A stretch of 64,000 nucleotides of DNA. It comes from a virus. Position 1 is the stretch's first letter. Each line of letters begins with the position of its first letter. Made by a program: the position numbers and the translations under genes. This document shows, piece after piece, positions 15,658-23,148 of the stretch. The stretch is from IMG/VR virus record IMGVR_UViG_3300037245_002806, positions 1 to 64,000 of that record; one strand, given 5' to 3'. Under the pieces are notes generated by a model. The model worked only from the letters and a program-made list of their open reading frames with translations, ran no database searches and was not told where the DNA came from.

Positions 15658-16076
15658 ATCGAGACCTCTGCCTGGCACTGCTCGCACACGATAAAACCGC
15701 CAATGTCGGGCTCTTTCGGATCGAACGCCTCAACCGTGGTGCACTCCTCGGCGCATGGTACTTTCTCGTAACACTCCGGGCACCCGTGCACGTGCTCCCG
15801 CCGCACTTCTATATCACCACCCGCCCGCGCTTCCAAGTCGATGTGTCGAGACCACCCCGTATGCCCGCAATCGGTGCAATAATATTGCCGTTCATAAAAC
15901 GAATTCCGCTGCCCCCCTTGGAATCGTTTGGGTTGTCGCATCTTCCCGGTAAGCACCACGCGATCACGCTGCCCGCCGCCAACCTGGGCTCGTTTCATAT
16001 ACCCAATGGTTCCCCATTTTTTGCGACACTTCGAACACCGAAAGAAAGTCGGTTGCCCGGTACCTGTCCCGCTCAC
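15651..16076 (-). CDS. Zinc-ribbon protein
   Basis: 141 residues from a GTG overlapping the TGA of the HNH gene. Four CxxC pairs (CSKC, CTDC, CPEC, CEQC). A GATATAGA element is read in frame as GGDIEV. Function unknown. Confidence 0.65.
   Translation of the reverse strand: MSGTGTGQPTFFRCSKCRKKWGTIGYMKRAQVGGGQRDRVVLTGKMRQPKRFQGGQRNSFYERQYYCTDCGHTGWSRHIDLEARAGGDIEVRREHVHGCPECYEKVPCAEECTTVEAFDPKEPDIGGFIVCEQCQAEVSIC
15808..15825 (-). repeat. GATATAGA dispersed element, copy 3
   Basis: Minus strand GGCGGGTGGTGATATAGA inside the zinc-ribbon gene, read as GGDIE. Confidence 0.75.
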
Positions 16077-16711
16077 AGCGCCCCCAGAGTCTTTATCCGC
16101 CGGTTGGTCTCGATGGCTTTAAACCCGATCAACTTCCTTTGCCTGGCTTTCCGGTTGGCTTGCTCCGCCGTCTTTGTCTTGTGGCAGAAATGGCAAAGCG
16201 TCTGTACGTTGGAAAGCTCGAAGCTGCCGCCCTCGTCCAGAGATTCGATGTGGTCTGCCTGCCACAAGCTCGGGCAAGTGCCATGCCATTCCGGTTTTAC
16301 GCTAAAACCTTGGTCCTTTATAACTTGTAGGGCTTTCTGCATCGCCGGCCACTGTCTAATATTGTTTATCCGCCGGCGTAGCTCGGTGCAATCGATCCCA
16401 CACCCACGGCACACCCCCCGATCCCGTTCGTGCACCTTGCTCCGTAGGAACTGGTTATCCGATACAAAGAAATATGCTTCCATGCACTCGTCTGAACACC
16501 ACGACCGCCGGCGTTTGGGGCATGGATCAAGGCAAAGCCGGCACCGTAGCGGTGGCCTCGGTAGTAGCCGGTGCTTGCATTTGGAGCACTTTTTTAGATT
16601 CCACGGCATCCATTTTCCGCAATTCGGGCAGTGAGTGCTCGTTCTGTTCGGAACTGGGAGCACTTCGCCCCGCTTTAACTGCACCAACCGTTGCCTGGCT
16701 TTATCTTTCAT
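16073..16711 (-). CDS. HNH endonuclease with N-terminal zinc ribbons
   Basis: 212 residues. N-terminal CPNC/CSKC and CRLC/CSDEC ribbons (about 28-75) precede an HNH core: ERDRGVCRGCGIDC, then LWQADHIESLDEGG and LSNVQTLCHFCHKTKT. The DH pair plus the final cysteines and histidine provide the beta-beta-alpha metal site. HNH enzymes nick or cut DNA; a free-standing homing or packaging-associated nuclease is plausible. Confidence 0.85.
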   Translation of the reverse strand: MKDKARQRLVQLKRGEVLPVPNRTSTHCPNCGKWMPWNLKKCSKCKHRLLPRPPLRCRLCLDPCPKRRRSWCSDECMEAYFFVSDNQFLRSKVHERDRGVCRGCGIDCTELRRRINNIRQWPAMQKALQVIKDQGFSVKPEWHGTCPSLWQADHIESLDEGGSFELSNVQTLCHFCHKTKTAEQANRKARQRKLIGFKAIETNRRIKTLGAL

Positions 16712-16715
16712 GCCC

Positions 16716-16901
16716 TTATACCAGTAGAAGATATTTGATCTCTTTCCGGAGATCGCGCTTTGCCCACCTCGGCTCTAACCTTGAGGTGGGTACGGCGTTA
16801 TCGACGTCGTAAATGGAACCGCCGTCGTCGTAACACACGTCGAGATCTCCCGCCTTCTCTAGAGATACCTTTAGCGTTTCGATCAACTTGGAAGTCTTCA
16901 T
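16716..16901 (-). CDS. Small conserved hypothetical protein
   Basis: 61 residues; LIETLKVSLEKAGDLDVCYDDGG resembles a short fold common in phages and plasmids. ATG overlaps the upstream stop (ATGA). Function unknown. Confidence 0.65.
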   Translation of the reverse strand: MKTSKLIETLKVSLEKAGDLDVCYDDGGSIYDVDNAVPTSRLEPRWAKRDLRKEIKYLLLV

Positions 16902-17137
16902 CGCCAAGTAGCCCCCTTTGTGATCGCCTCGATAACCTGCGCCACCGCCTCGGTGTATTTCGCAACCGTCGTCCGGTGTATCTCGACCACCTTGGCCCAT
17001 GCTTTTTCTTTGTCCACCTCTGGGTAGGCCGCTAAAATCCTGTCGAATTCTTCGCTAGCCTCGATTTGCCGGACGAACCCCGCCGGCAGGTAACCCGCCA
17101 GCGCCGCGGCTCGTACCTTTAACGCTGGCCACTTCAC
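16898..17137 (-). CDS. Small helical protein
   Basis: 79 residues from a GTG that overlaps the upstream TGA (GTGA). All-helical (KAWAKVVEIHRTTVAKYTEAV). A longer version from 17158 would overlap the upstream gene more. Function unknown. Confidence 0.55.
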   Translation of the reverse strand: MKWPALKVRAAALAGYLPAGFVRQIEASEEFDRILAAYPEVDKEKAWAKVVEIHRTTVAKYTEAVAQVIEAITKGATWR

Positions 17138-17856
17138 CGGCCCCGGCGCCCCACTAACGCGGTGTCCTCTTCTTCGAAAAAGCGCACGCCCGGCACGTTG
17201 GCCCGTTCGCGGTACTCGTTCATATGTTTCCGGATCTTGCCGGTGTCGGGCTCGCATTTCCGAAAGTCGTGTGGGATTAAGCCCTCGTCTTCGATTTCGT
17301 ATTTCCACACCTTCCGGGGTGTCGTGTTCTCCGTCTCCGGTACTTCGGCCTCGATGGCTTCGACCACATCGGTTGCCATGTCGAGCGCCCGTTGCTTCTC
17401 TTTGGCTTCCTGCCGCAAAAGCTCGGCTTGGGCTGCATCTTCCGCTTGGGTTGCCTTCGCCGCGGCCTCGGCGTCGTCGATTTCCTTTTGCTTGGCCGCT
17501 CGCTCTTTGTCTAGGATCTCCTGGCGCCGGCGCTCTTCCTCCGCGGCCTCGTCCCTTATTTTCTTCCGATAGACGTCCATCTGGCTTTTGGTGCGGCGCA
17601 TGGATTTCTCCACCCGATCGATAAACGGATTAAAAAAAGCCAAGGCCGCTTTCCATGCCGCGCGCGCCGGCACTCCGATCTTGTCTCGCTCAGTCTCGAT
17701 GTCCTTTTTGATCTCGGCCATCCTCCCAAGTGCACGATCTGCCTGTTTAAAATGTGCATCTGTTAAAACGGCAAAGTTTTCGCTCCAGATAACTACGGCG
17801 TCCACTTGTTCGGCTTGCTTCGCCGCTACCTTTTCGGCTTGCTCTACATAGTTCAT
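17134..17856 (-). CDS. Coiled-coil phage protein
   Basis: 240 residues. Long charged coiled coil (about 60-180, rich in K/E/A/Q) and a C-terminal module with WKYEIEDEGLIPHDF, CEPDTGKIRK and VPGVRFFEEE. This C-terminal pattern is common in phage proteins found in recombination or replication loci; its biochemical role is not established. ATG overlaps the upstream stop. Confidence 0.7.
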   Translation of the reverse strand: MNYVEQAEKVAAKQAEQVDAVVIWSENFAVLTDAHFKQADRALGRMAEIKKDIETERDKIGVPARAAWKAALAFFNPFIDRVEKSMRRTKSQMDVYRKKIRDEAAEEERRRQEILDKERAAKQKEIDDAEAAAKATQAEDAAQAELLRQEAKEKQRALDMATDVVEAIEAEVPETENTTPRKVWKYEIEDEGLIPHDFRKCEPDTGKIRKHMNEYRERANVPGVRFFEEEDTALVGRRGR

Positions 17857-18038
17857 TTTTCCTCGCTTCCTTTGTCCCCTGCCGAATAACCGTCTTTCGC
17901 CCACCCGTCCCCGTTAAACTGGATCCCATGGACGCCCACCAATAGAGTTTCGCACCGAATGTGCCTGGTGTAGGGCTCGCCCCGGCCAGGATATACCATC
18001 CGGTTGCACGCCTTTTCGCACCGATCACATGTCCACAT
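17853..18038 (-). CDS. Zinc-binding mini-protein
   Basis: 61 residues; CDRCEKAC at the N-terminus and a later cysteine. ATG preceded by AGAGG; it overlaps the upstream gene by 14 bases. Function unknown. Confidence 0.6.
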   Translation of the reverse strand: MWTCDRCEKACNRMVYPGRGEPYTRHIRCETLLVGVHGIQFNGDGWAKDGYSAGDKGSEEK

Positions 18039-18282
18039 CGCGTAAAAACCTCTCTCTAAAAGCCGCCACCGAAAGCCCCTCGTTTGGGTCGCTCCAGTCT
18101 CGCACTTGTCGCCCTTGCACGAATCTCGGCACCGTATCTTGGATCTGGGTGGCGTCTTCCCAGTCGTGGGTTTCCGGCAATCGGTTTCGTGGCATCCTGA
18201 ATTCCCGACCGTCGTGGAAAACGGCGATCACCTCTTCATCTTCCCGGTACCAGTCCCGATCCGCCAGAGGATGTATGCTCAC
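18025..18282 (-). CDS. Hypothetical protein
   Basis: 85 residues from GTG overlapping the upstream TGA (GTGA), with AAGGGGG ahead. Beta-rich N-terminus (EEVIAVFHDGREFRMPRNRL). Function unknown. Confidence 0.6.
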   Translation of the reverse strand: MSIHPLADRDWYREDEEVIAVFHDGREFRMPRNRLPETHDWEDATQIQDTVPRFVQGRQVRDWSDPNEGLSVAAFRERFLRDVDM

Positions 18283-18512
18283 CCCGCCCCCTTTGGCGCC
18301 TTATCGCCTTGTAGTTCTCCCCGAGGGTATCGAGACCTTACGCTTTCCGAAACCGCCTCAACGGCCTTGTCGAAAGTCTCGTGCACCCCTTGGTAAACGG
18401 CCACGGTAGGCGCCCACTCTTTAGGGATCGTCGGGCTCTCCCTCTGCTCTGGGATGTCGGCCCACTCGTAATGCCACCCGTCTGGCTTTTGCTCTACAAA
18501 AATACGGATCAT
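18279..18512 (-). CDS. Hypothetical protein
   Basis: 77 residues; MIRIFVEQKPDGWHYEWADI, then a helical half. ATG overlaps the upstream TAA (TAATG). Function unknown. Confidence 0.6.
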   Translation of the reverse strand: MIRIFVEQKPDGWHYEWADIPEQRESPTIPKEWAPTVAVYQGVHETFDKAVEAVSESVRSRYPRGELQGDKAPKGAG

Positions 18513-18901
18513 TAGTGCATTCGCTCCGGGGTGTCCTGCTCTAAAAGTCGCCCAACCCGGTAATGCCTGGCCGTTTCGGTGGCCGGGCTCTCTTCGTCTT
18601 TGGCCTCGGGGGCGGTAAGGTGGAGCCAATGATCCACGCAATCTTTGGTGGATCGGTAATTGTCGGCGTTTTCGTAAACAAAATGTGCAAACGCACTAAT
18701 GATCACCCGCGCCACTTCCCCGCCGTACCCGTCAAAGAATCCGATTAGGTTGGATTTGCGCATGTTCCCCCCAGGATCGTTCGCCAACGTCGCCCGGTAA
18801 AGCTCGTCCGGGGTGATCCCGTATACATGGAAGAAAGCCCAAAGCTCTTTCGGATCCTGCAAGGTGCACTTGGGATTATCGCAAAGCCGCATAACCTTCA
18901 C
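18512..18901 (-). CDS. Hypothetical protein
   Basis: 129 residues from GTG overlapping the upstream TGA; a second start at 18892 is possible. Starts with a short Cys pair (CDNPKC), then mostly helical (ELWAFFHVYGITPDELYRAT). Function unknown. Confidence 0.6.
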   Translation of the reverse strand: MKVMRLCDNPKCTLQDPKELWAFFHVYGITPDELYRATLANDPGGNMRKSNLIGFFDGYGGEVARVIISAFAHFVYENADNYRSTKDCVDHWLHLTAPEAKDEESPATETARHYRVGRLLEQDTPERMH

Positions 18902-19146
18902 TCGCTGCCCCCGTTTGGCTGTACCAACGGCCCCGGTGTGATCTCTCCCTCTTTGATTGCCCTTTGGACCTCCAATGTAAGAATTCGCCGGATTAGATCG
19001 CGCCGGTTTCGGCAATCTCGATACGCCAATTTGTCGAGTCCGTTGATCACTTCCTTGTTGAGCCCAACGCTTACGGTTTCGGCGTCCTTTAGCCTGCTAA
19101 ACCTCTTCCCGCCGAACGGTTTTGCCGTTGCTTCGTTTTCTGCCAC
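18898..19146 (-). CDS. Ribbon-helix-helix-like DNA-binding protein
   Basis: 82 residues from GTG with AGGAG eight bases upstream. KDAETVSVGLNKEVINGLDK followed by RDLIRRILTLEVQRAIKEG fits a CopG/Arc-type ribbon-helix-helix: one strand then two helices. It lies just after a strong hairpin and may be a regulator of its own transcript; that is inferred. Confidence 0.6.
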   Translation of the reverse strand: MAENEATAKPFGGKRFSRLKDAETVSVGLNKEVINGLDKLAYRDCRNRRDLIRRILTLEVQRAIKEGEITPGPLVQPNGGSE

Positions 19147-19162
19147 TGTGCTCGCTCCTCTC

Positions 19163-19202
19163 TCGAAAATAGGGGAAGGGCTCTTCCCGGTAGCCCCTCC
19201 CC
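19163..19202 (-). terminator. Terminator-like hairpin
   Basis: Eleven-bp stem on the minus strand (GGGGAGGGGCT / AGCCCTTCCCC, one G-U), nine-base loop, then TATTTTC. It separates the 19210 gene from the RHH-like gene and could stop or attenuate transcription. Confidence 0.5.
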
Positions 19203-19209
19203 CCGTTAC

Positions 19210-19479
19210 CTACTCGCCCAAGTTCTCGAAGTCCAACCCGGTGTCATCGTCGGGCTCTTGTAGGTATGGATGTTTATGGATCAATATCTCCAGCGCCACC
19301 GTTAACGCCTTGGTTGCCGCAATCGCTTCCTTGGAAACGCCCACGAATTTTTTAAACTCTGCTATGGCCCGATCCCGTTGCGCCTGCATTGTTCGCCCGA
19401 CGGTCTCGGCCTCGATTCGCAATTTCGTTTCCAGATGTGCCGCTGCTCTGGCGATGTTCCGCTCGTCCCGCAAACTCAT
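19210..19479 (-). CDS. Hypothetical helical protein
   Basis: 89 residues; ATG overlaps the upstream TGA (ATGA) with AAGG ahead. Long helix (ERNIARAAAHLETKLRIEAE) and an acidic tail. Function unknown. Confidence 0.6.
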   Translation of the reverse strand: MSLRDERNIARAAAHLETKLRIEAETVGRTMQAQRDRAIAEFKKFVGVSKEAIAATKALTVALEILIHKHPYLQEPDDDTGLDFENLGE

Positions 19480-19745
19480 CCCATCCACCTTTCCCAATAT
19501 CTAGCTAGCACCGCCCCTTGTAGCAACGTTACCAAAACCGCCCCGGTGGCCATCGCCCACCAAAAGCTCCCCGCTGCAATCCCGACCACCCCCGAACAAA
19601 CCACGGCGCCGGCCATCCACCCGAGGATTAAGCATCCAAAGATCTCACTTTTGGGCTTTTGTGGCATCTCGGGCCTTTCCGGCTGCTCTCGCATGGGTGG
19701 ATCTAAGAGATCGTAAACAGTTCGGCCACTCGACTTTCTGTCCAT
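19476..19745 (-). CDS. Two-span membrane protein
   Basis: 89 residues: polar N-terminus, then IFGCLILGWMAGAVVCSGVV and WWAMATGAVLVTLLQGAVLA as two membrane segments. The start at 19745 has GGAG upstream and overlaps the previous gene by 101 bases; an ATG at 19694 would shorten the overlap. Function unknown. Confidence 0.6.
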   Translation of the reverse strand: MDRKSSGRTVYDLLDPPMREQPERPEMPQKPKSEIFGCLILGWMAGAVVCSGVVGIAAGSFWWAMATGAVLVTLLQGAVLARYWERWMG

Positions 19746-20232
19746 CGTCCGTTACTCCGATCCAATAAACCGACGGCGCCGGCTGTAGCTGCTCGCTCCC
19801 GATCACCAACGGCGTATTTTTTGTAAACTCGCCCTCTCGTTTTGCCGCCTGGTGCGCGTCGAAGTGCCACCCCTGGATCATGGCGGTACAAACCCGCTTG
19901 CCGGCGCTCTTCTCGATTATCGGGCTCAACGCTACCAGATACCAGAGAAGCCCCCTTACCCGGCGCTCGTCCACGCTTAGTTTGGTACCACCCAACCCGG
20001 CAGGGGTCTCGACCAAAACGCCTTGCCATCTGATATTGGAATAAACCACATCGCCGAATGCCTTTGGCTTGTAAAGGCGCCGCAACTCCGCGATCCCGTT
20101 GCCGCCGAAATGGTACCTGCACCCCGCAACCGCGGCCAACTCGTCGAGTAGGATCGAATCGTTTACCTTGGTAATACGCTCCGCCAGCTTGATCTCTTCC
20201 TCGCCGAGCATAAATACTATTTTGTCTCTCAT
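19645..20232 (-). CDS. Hypothetical protein
   Basis: 195 residues; ATG overlaps the stop of the nuclease gene (ATGA). Mixed alpha/beta with KVNDSILLDELAAVAGCRYHFGG and LLWYLVALSPIIEKSAGK. Function not recognised. Confidence 0.65.
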   Translation of the reverse strand: MRDKIVFMLGEEEIKLAERITKVNDSILLDELAAVAGCRYHFGGNGIAELRRLYKPKAFGDVVYSNIRWQGVLVETPAGLGGTKLSVDERRVRGLLWYLVALSPIIEKSAGKRVCTAMIQGWHFDAHQAAKREGEFTKNTPLVIGSEQLQPAPSVYWIGVTDDGQKVEWPNCLRSLRSTHARAAGKARDATKAQK

Positions 20233-20768
20233 CGGCGCCCGCCTTCCCACATCGGGATCAATTTAAACCAAAACATCGCCAACGCCAGGTACTCATGCCG
20301 CCCGATCTGTGTTACCCGCACATCGGCGAAGTGCTTCGCCATTCGCTTGGCTTTTGATCGGTCGCTCGGCATTTCCCGCCCTTTAACCTCGAAATATTCG
20401 CCCCGGATGGTTTGGACACGTGGCCGATCCCTTTTTACCTTGTTGCCGGGAAACGGCATATCTTTCTCCGGTCGCTTCCCTGGTAGGATATCCGCCCACC
20501 CGGCCAAGTCGTTTCCCAACGCGATCGGATTCCACTGCACCAAAAAGTCGGGAGTATACGCCCACGGCCCCCGCCGGTAGCCGGCTTCGGCAAACAAGTA
20601 AACGTGTGGCTCGTACCACCACTGTATGACTACCGTTCGAAGTCGCAAAGCCTCGAAGATCCTTGCAACGTTGGCTTCCATCGCCGAACGAAGAAAAAGC
20701 CCTTCGAGATCTTCCCGCTTCCCGCCCTTTGGCCGAACCGTCCGCCGGTTCGTATGCGCGATTACCAC
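20229..20768 (-). CDS. PD-(D/E)XK endonuclease (DUF1064-like)
   Basis: 179 residues. Motifs in order: SAMEANVARIFEALR (E of the first helix), YTPDFLVQ (the PD) and EYFEVKGREM (the ExK), the arrangement of small phage nucleases and Holliday-junction-resolvase-like enzymes. It lies in the replication/recombination block, so processing of DNA branches is a reasonable role. GTG start overlaps the upstream stop by seven bases. Confidence 0.75.
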   Translation of the reverse strand: MVIAHTNRRTVRPKGGKREDLEGLFLRSAMEANVARIFEALRLRTVVIQWWYEPHVYLFAEAGYRRGPWAYTPDFLVQWNPIALGNDLAGWADILPGKRPEKDMPFPGNKVKRDRPRVQTIRGEYFEVKGREMPSDRSKAKRMAKHFADVRVTQIGRHEYLALAMFWFKLIPMWEGGRR

Positions 20769-21052
20769 TGCACGGCCCCCGGTAGATCGGATCTAAACTC
20801 GCCGCGGTACCCGGACAAAAGGGATCGCACTGTCTCGAATGGCGTCCACTCCCGAGGTGCAAAAACATAAAAGCCGAATCCGATTTCTCTTCGCTCGTAG
20901 TGGGTAACCGTTGGCTCTACAAACTTCGCCGCCTTGCCTGGCGGTGTCAACATCGGCCCCATGGCAACCGGCACATCGACCACCGTGGTGGTCTCGTCTA
21001 GGCCAATTACCTTGTTATCCGCCGGCCCGCCAATAAAGAGATAGCTTTTCAT
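20762..21052 (-). CDS. Hypothetical protein
   Basis: 96 residues; MKSYLFIGGPADNKVIGL and THYERREIGFGFYVF are typical of a small phage protein family of unknown role. Start directly follows the upstream stop. Confidence 0.65.
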   Translation of the reverse strand: MKSYLFIGGPADNKVIGLDETTTVVDVPVAMGPMLTPPGKAAKFVEPTVTHYERREIGFGFYVFAPREWTPFETVRSLLSGYRGEFRSDLPGAVQW

Positions 21053-21562
21053 CTAAATAAACCCCACTGGAATTCGCATTTTTTTGTACCCTCTGGGAAA
21101 CCATGGGCAACTGCAAAACACCGACCGGCTTGGGTGATCTGGGCAACCGTCGTGGTAGGTCTGCACCGCCGCAAGTAGGCTCGGGTTGGCCCGTTTGCGT
21201 AGGCCGATGCTAAAAGAAGAATGCCCGGCACCGTTCCAGCATTTATTCACCGGCCCGAGTATCACCTCGGCCATGTGCCCAAGCTCTAGGATCTCTTTGT
21301 CCCGCCATATCCTCGGCTTGCTGCCTAGTCTGCTGCTTATGTATGCCTCCCGAAATTCGAAGGTCAGTACCGGTAGCCCCTTGGACCCTTCCGGGCATAT
21401 CCCGAAAACGATCCCCGCTCTCGGCCCTCCCATGGCGGTATGGATCCCGTGGTGTTGCAGTAACGCCCCCGGCGTCTGTGTGGCTTCATAAAGAAACCAC
21501 CGACCTTGCCGTAACCGTTTAAGAAGCTCTTTTGCAACGGGTTGTATTCTCTCTCGTGCCAT
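21053..21562 (-). CDS. Hypothetical protein
   Basis: 169 residues, mixed alpha/beta, with LTFEFREAYISSRLGSKPRI and a Cys-containing C-terminus (CPDHPSRSVFCSCPWFP). The start has no clear ribosome site; TAGAAT lies 7 bases before the ATG, so a leaderless start is conceivable. Function unknown. Confidence 0.6.
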   Translation of the reverse strand: MARERIQPVAKELLKRLRQGRWFLYEATQTPGALLQHHGIHTAMGGPRAGIVFGICPEGSKGLPVLTFEFREAYISSRLGSKPRIWRDKEILELGHMAEVILGPVNKCWNGAGHSSFSIGLRKRANPSLLAAVQTYHDGCPDHPSRSVFCSCPWFPRGYKKMRIPVGFI

Positions 21563-21610
21563 TGTCTTAATTCTACCAGATAAAAGGCTTTTTTGCTAGG
21601 ATAAAGCGCC

Positions 21611-21766
21611 TTAATTGTCGCACCAAAGCATGATCTGGCTTTCTATGTTCATTTCGGCTTGTTCGATACGCCTGTAAACGTCGTCGAGATCGTGGTAGGT
21701 CCGGGCTGCCTGCACTGCTCCAGAACCGATAAGCGCCCCCAGGATAAAACCTAAGATAAACTTCAC
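21611..21766 (-). CDS. Small membrane-anchored protein
   Basis: 51 residues from GTG overlapping the upstream TGA (GTGA). One membrane segment (FILGFILGALIGSGAVQAA) and a charged helical tail. Function unknown. Confidence 0.6.
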   Translation of the reverse strand: MKFILGFILGALIGSGAVQAARTYHDLDDVYRRIEQAEMNIESQIMLWCDN

Positions 21767-22155
21767 TCTCCACCCCTTTTGTTTGCCGAACCCTTTAGTT
21801 TTACGAAAAGCTGGTTTGCATGGCTCGCGCAAAGCTGCGTTTTGCTCCGCCCGAGACCGATCCGAACCACCGCGGGATCACCTTCAAAAGCGCAATTCCC
21901 GCTCGAAATCCTGGTAACGACAACGTTTTCCCCGGAAGCCCCGCCCCCGCCGCCGCCGGCGCTACCGCCGCGGAAATCGTCGCTGTTGGGGCAACTCTCC
22001 CAATGGGGTTTTGCTTCTCCGGTGTCCATGGGGATCTTTTTGCCGTTCGGGGTCTCCCACCATGTGATCTCGGCCTCGCACCCTTTGCACTTGCCATCGT
22101 TTAACCGCTTGTAATTGCGATCTTCCATTTCCTCGACCGTTGTTGGAAAGCTCAC
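21763..22155 (-). CDS. Hypothetical protein with N-terminal zinc site
   Basis: 130 residues from GTG (GTGA overlap). N-terminal CKGCEAEITWWETPNGKKIP with a later C/H is a pattern frequent in small phage zinc proteins; a run of glycines (GGGGGGASG, about 68-76) links to a C-terminal half ending NQLFVKLKG. Function unknown. Confidence 0.65.
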   Translation of the reverse strand: MSFPTTVEEMEDRNYKRLNDGKCKGCEAEITWWETPNGKKIPMDTGEAKPHWESCPNSDDFRGGSAGGGGGGASGENVVVTRISSGNCAFEGDPAVVRIGLGRSKTQLCASHANQLFVKLKGSANKRGGE

Positions 22156-22517
22156 GATTTGCCCCCTTTAACTTCCTCGCGGTAGTCGGTACGGCTTTCT
22201 CGGCACGCGCATTCGCCCTCGTGCTCTTCTGGTAGGTTACATGTGCGGGTATGTGGCCATCCGACGGTGTGCGACAAATCCCGGCTTTCTATATCATCCC
22301 CCGCCTCGGTAGATACCCGAAAGCCCTGGGAAACCAAAAGCTCGACCACCGCCCGCTTGGCCCGGCTGTCGGCCCGGAATTCCACGGTTACCGGCTTTCC
22401 GGTCATGCTGTCGAGTAGGATCTTGCCCCGGATTTCGACGTCTTCGCCGCTTACCTGGTTGACTTTTATGTGGATCGATTCGATAAAAAGCTCGCATTCG
22501 GTTTGGATGCTAAACAC
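22152..22517 (-). CDS. Hypothetical protein with HEGEC motif
   Basis: 121 residues from GTG. Beta-rich N-terminal half; a GATATAGA element is read in frame as AGDDIES, followed by CNLPEEHEGECAC, a single unit of the HxGxC motif seen in the MazG fusion. Function unknown. Confidence 0.65.
   Translation of the reverse strand: MFSIQTECELFIESIHIKVNQVSGEDVEIRGKILLDSMTGKPVTVEFRADSRAKRAVVELLVSQGFRVSTEAGDDIESRDLSHTVGWPHTRTCNLPEEHEGECACRESRTDYREEVKGGKS
22288..22305 (-). repeat. GATATAGA dispersed element, copy 4
   Basis: Minus strand GGCGGGGGATGATATAGA, inside the 22152-22517 gene, read as GDDIES. Confidence 0.75.
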
Positions 22518-23052
22518 CGGATTTCCCCGGCGGAAGCAACGCCCGCACGGCTTCGACGGCGCCTTTAACCTTGCATCCGTTGATGTAAACCTCGATTTCC
22601 TTGGGTGGGTGGTTTAGCAGTGGGATCACCGGTAACGGCTTTTTGTCTTCCAATGGCAAGGCCGCTTGTGCAACTGCTTCCGCCGCTGCCTTTGCTCGGG
22701 TAAGCTCGTTCAAAATCGGGCGCCCGAGGCTGCTATTCCATGCCACATCGGCGATCCAATCCTCGTCTAGCTCGCTCTGCACAAAGGTGTAGCTCCTCAA
22801 AAGGTGGGTTGCTGTAATGTGCTTGCACGATCCTTTGGTCTTCCCGCCTGGCCGGCCCTTGGCAACCCGCATAGCAAAGCACTTTTTGCCGTAGCCGCGG
22901 GGATCGTCTACCCCCGTTTTGATCACCGCGATCCGCTCGGTGGCACTCCTCGAAGCTCCAACAAACATCTGGGCACCTTCGTAAATGCCTAGCCGGATCT
23001 TTTTCATGTTGCGTTGGCTCTCTCGCAACCGCGCCGTTCGTTCATCGTCCAT
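22510..23052 (-). CDS. Hypothetical protein
   Basis: 180 residues; ATG preceded by AAAGGGGAG. Contains YGKKCFAMRVAKGRPGGKTKGSC and KEIEVYINGCKVKG. First gene after a promoter-like sequence. Function unknown. Confidence 0.65.
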   Translation of the reverse strand: MDDERTARLRESQRNMKKIRLGIYEGAQMFVGASRSATERIAVIKTGVDDPRGYGKKCFAMRVAKGRPGGKTKGSCKHITATHLLRSYTFVQSELDEDWIADVAWNSSLGRPILNELTRAKAAAEAVAQAALPLEDKKPLPVIPLLNHPPKEIEVYINGCKVKGAVEAVRALLPPGKSGV

Positions 23053-23075
23053 TATTCTCCCCTTTCTATTGCCCA

Positions 23076-23103
23076 ATTGTAGCACATCTACCGAATAATG
23101 CAA
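23076..23103 (-). promoter_or_regulatory. Sigma70-type promoter
   Basis: TTGCAT, 16 bases, TACAAT on the minus strand, 24 bases before the ATG of the 180-residue protein, with a separate ribosome site. Unlike the early promoters it has a conventional leader. Confidence 0.6.
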
Positions 23104-23148
23104 CCGTTTTATCGGTGTTCCAAGGTGTTCCATGCTGTTGCTGCTCGC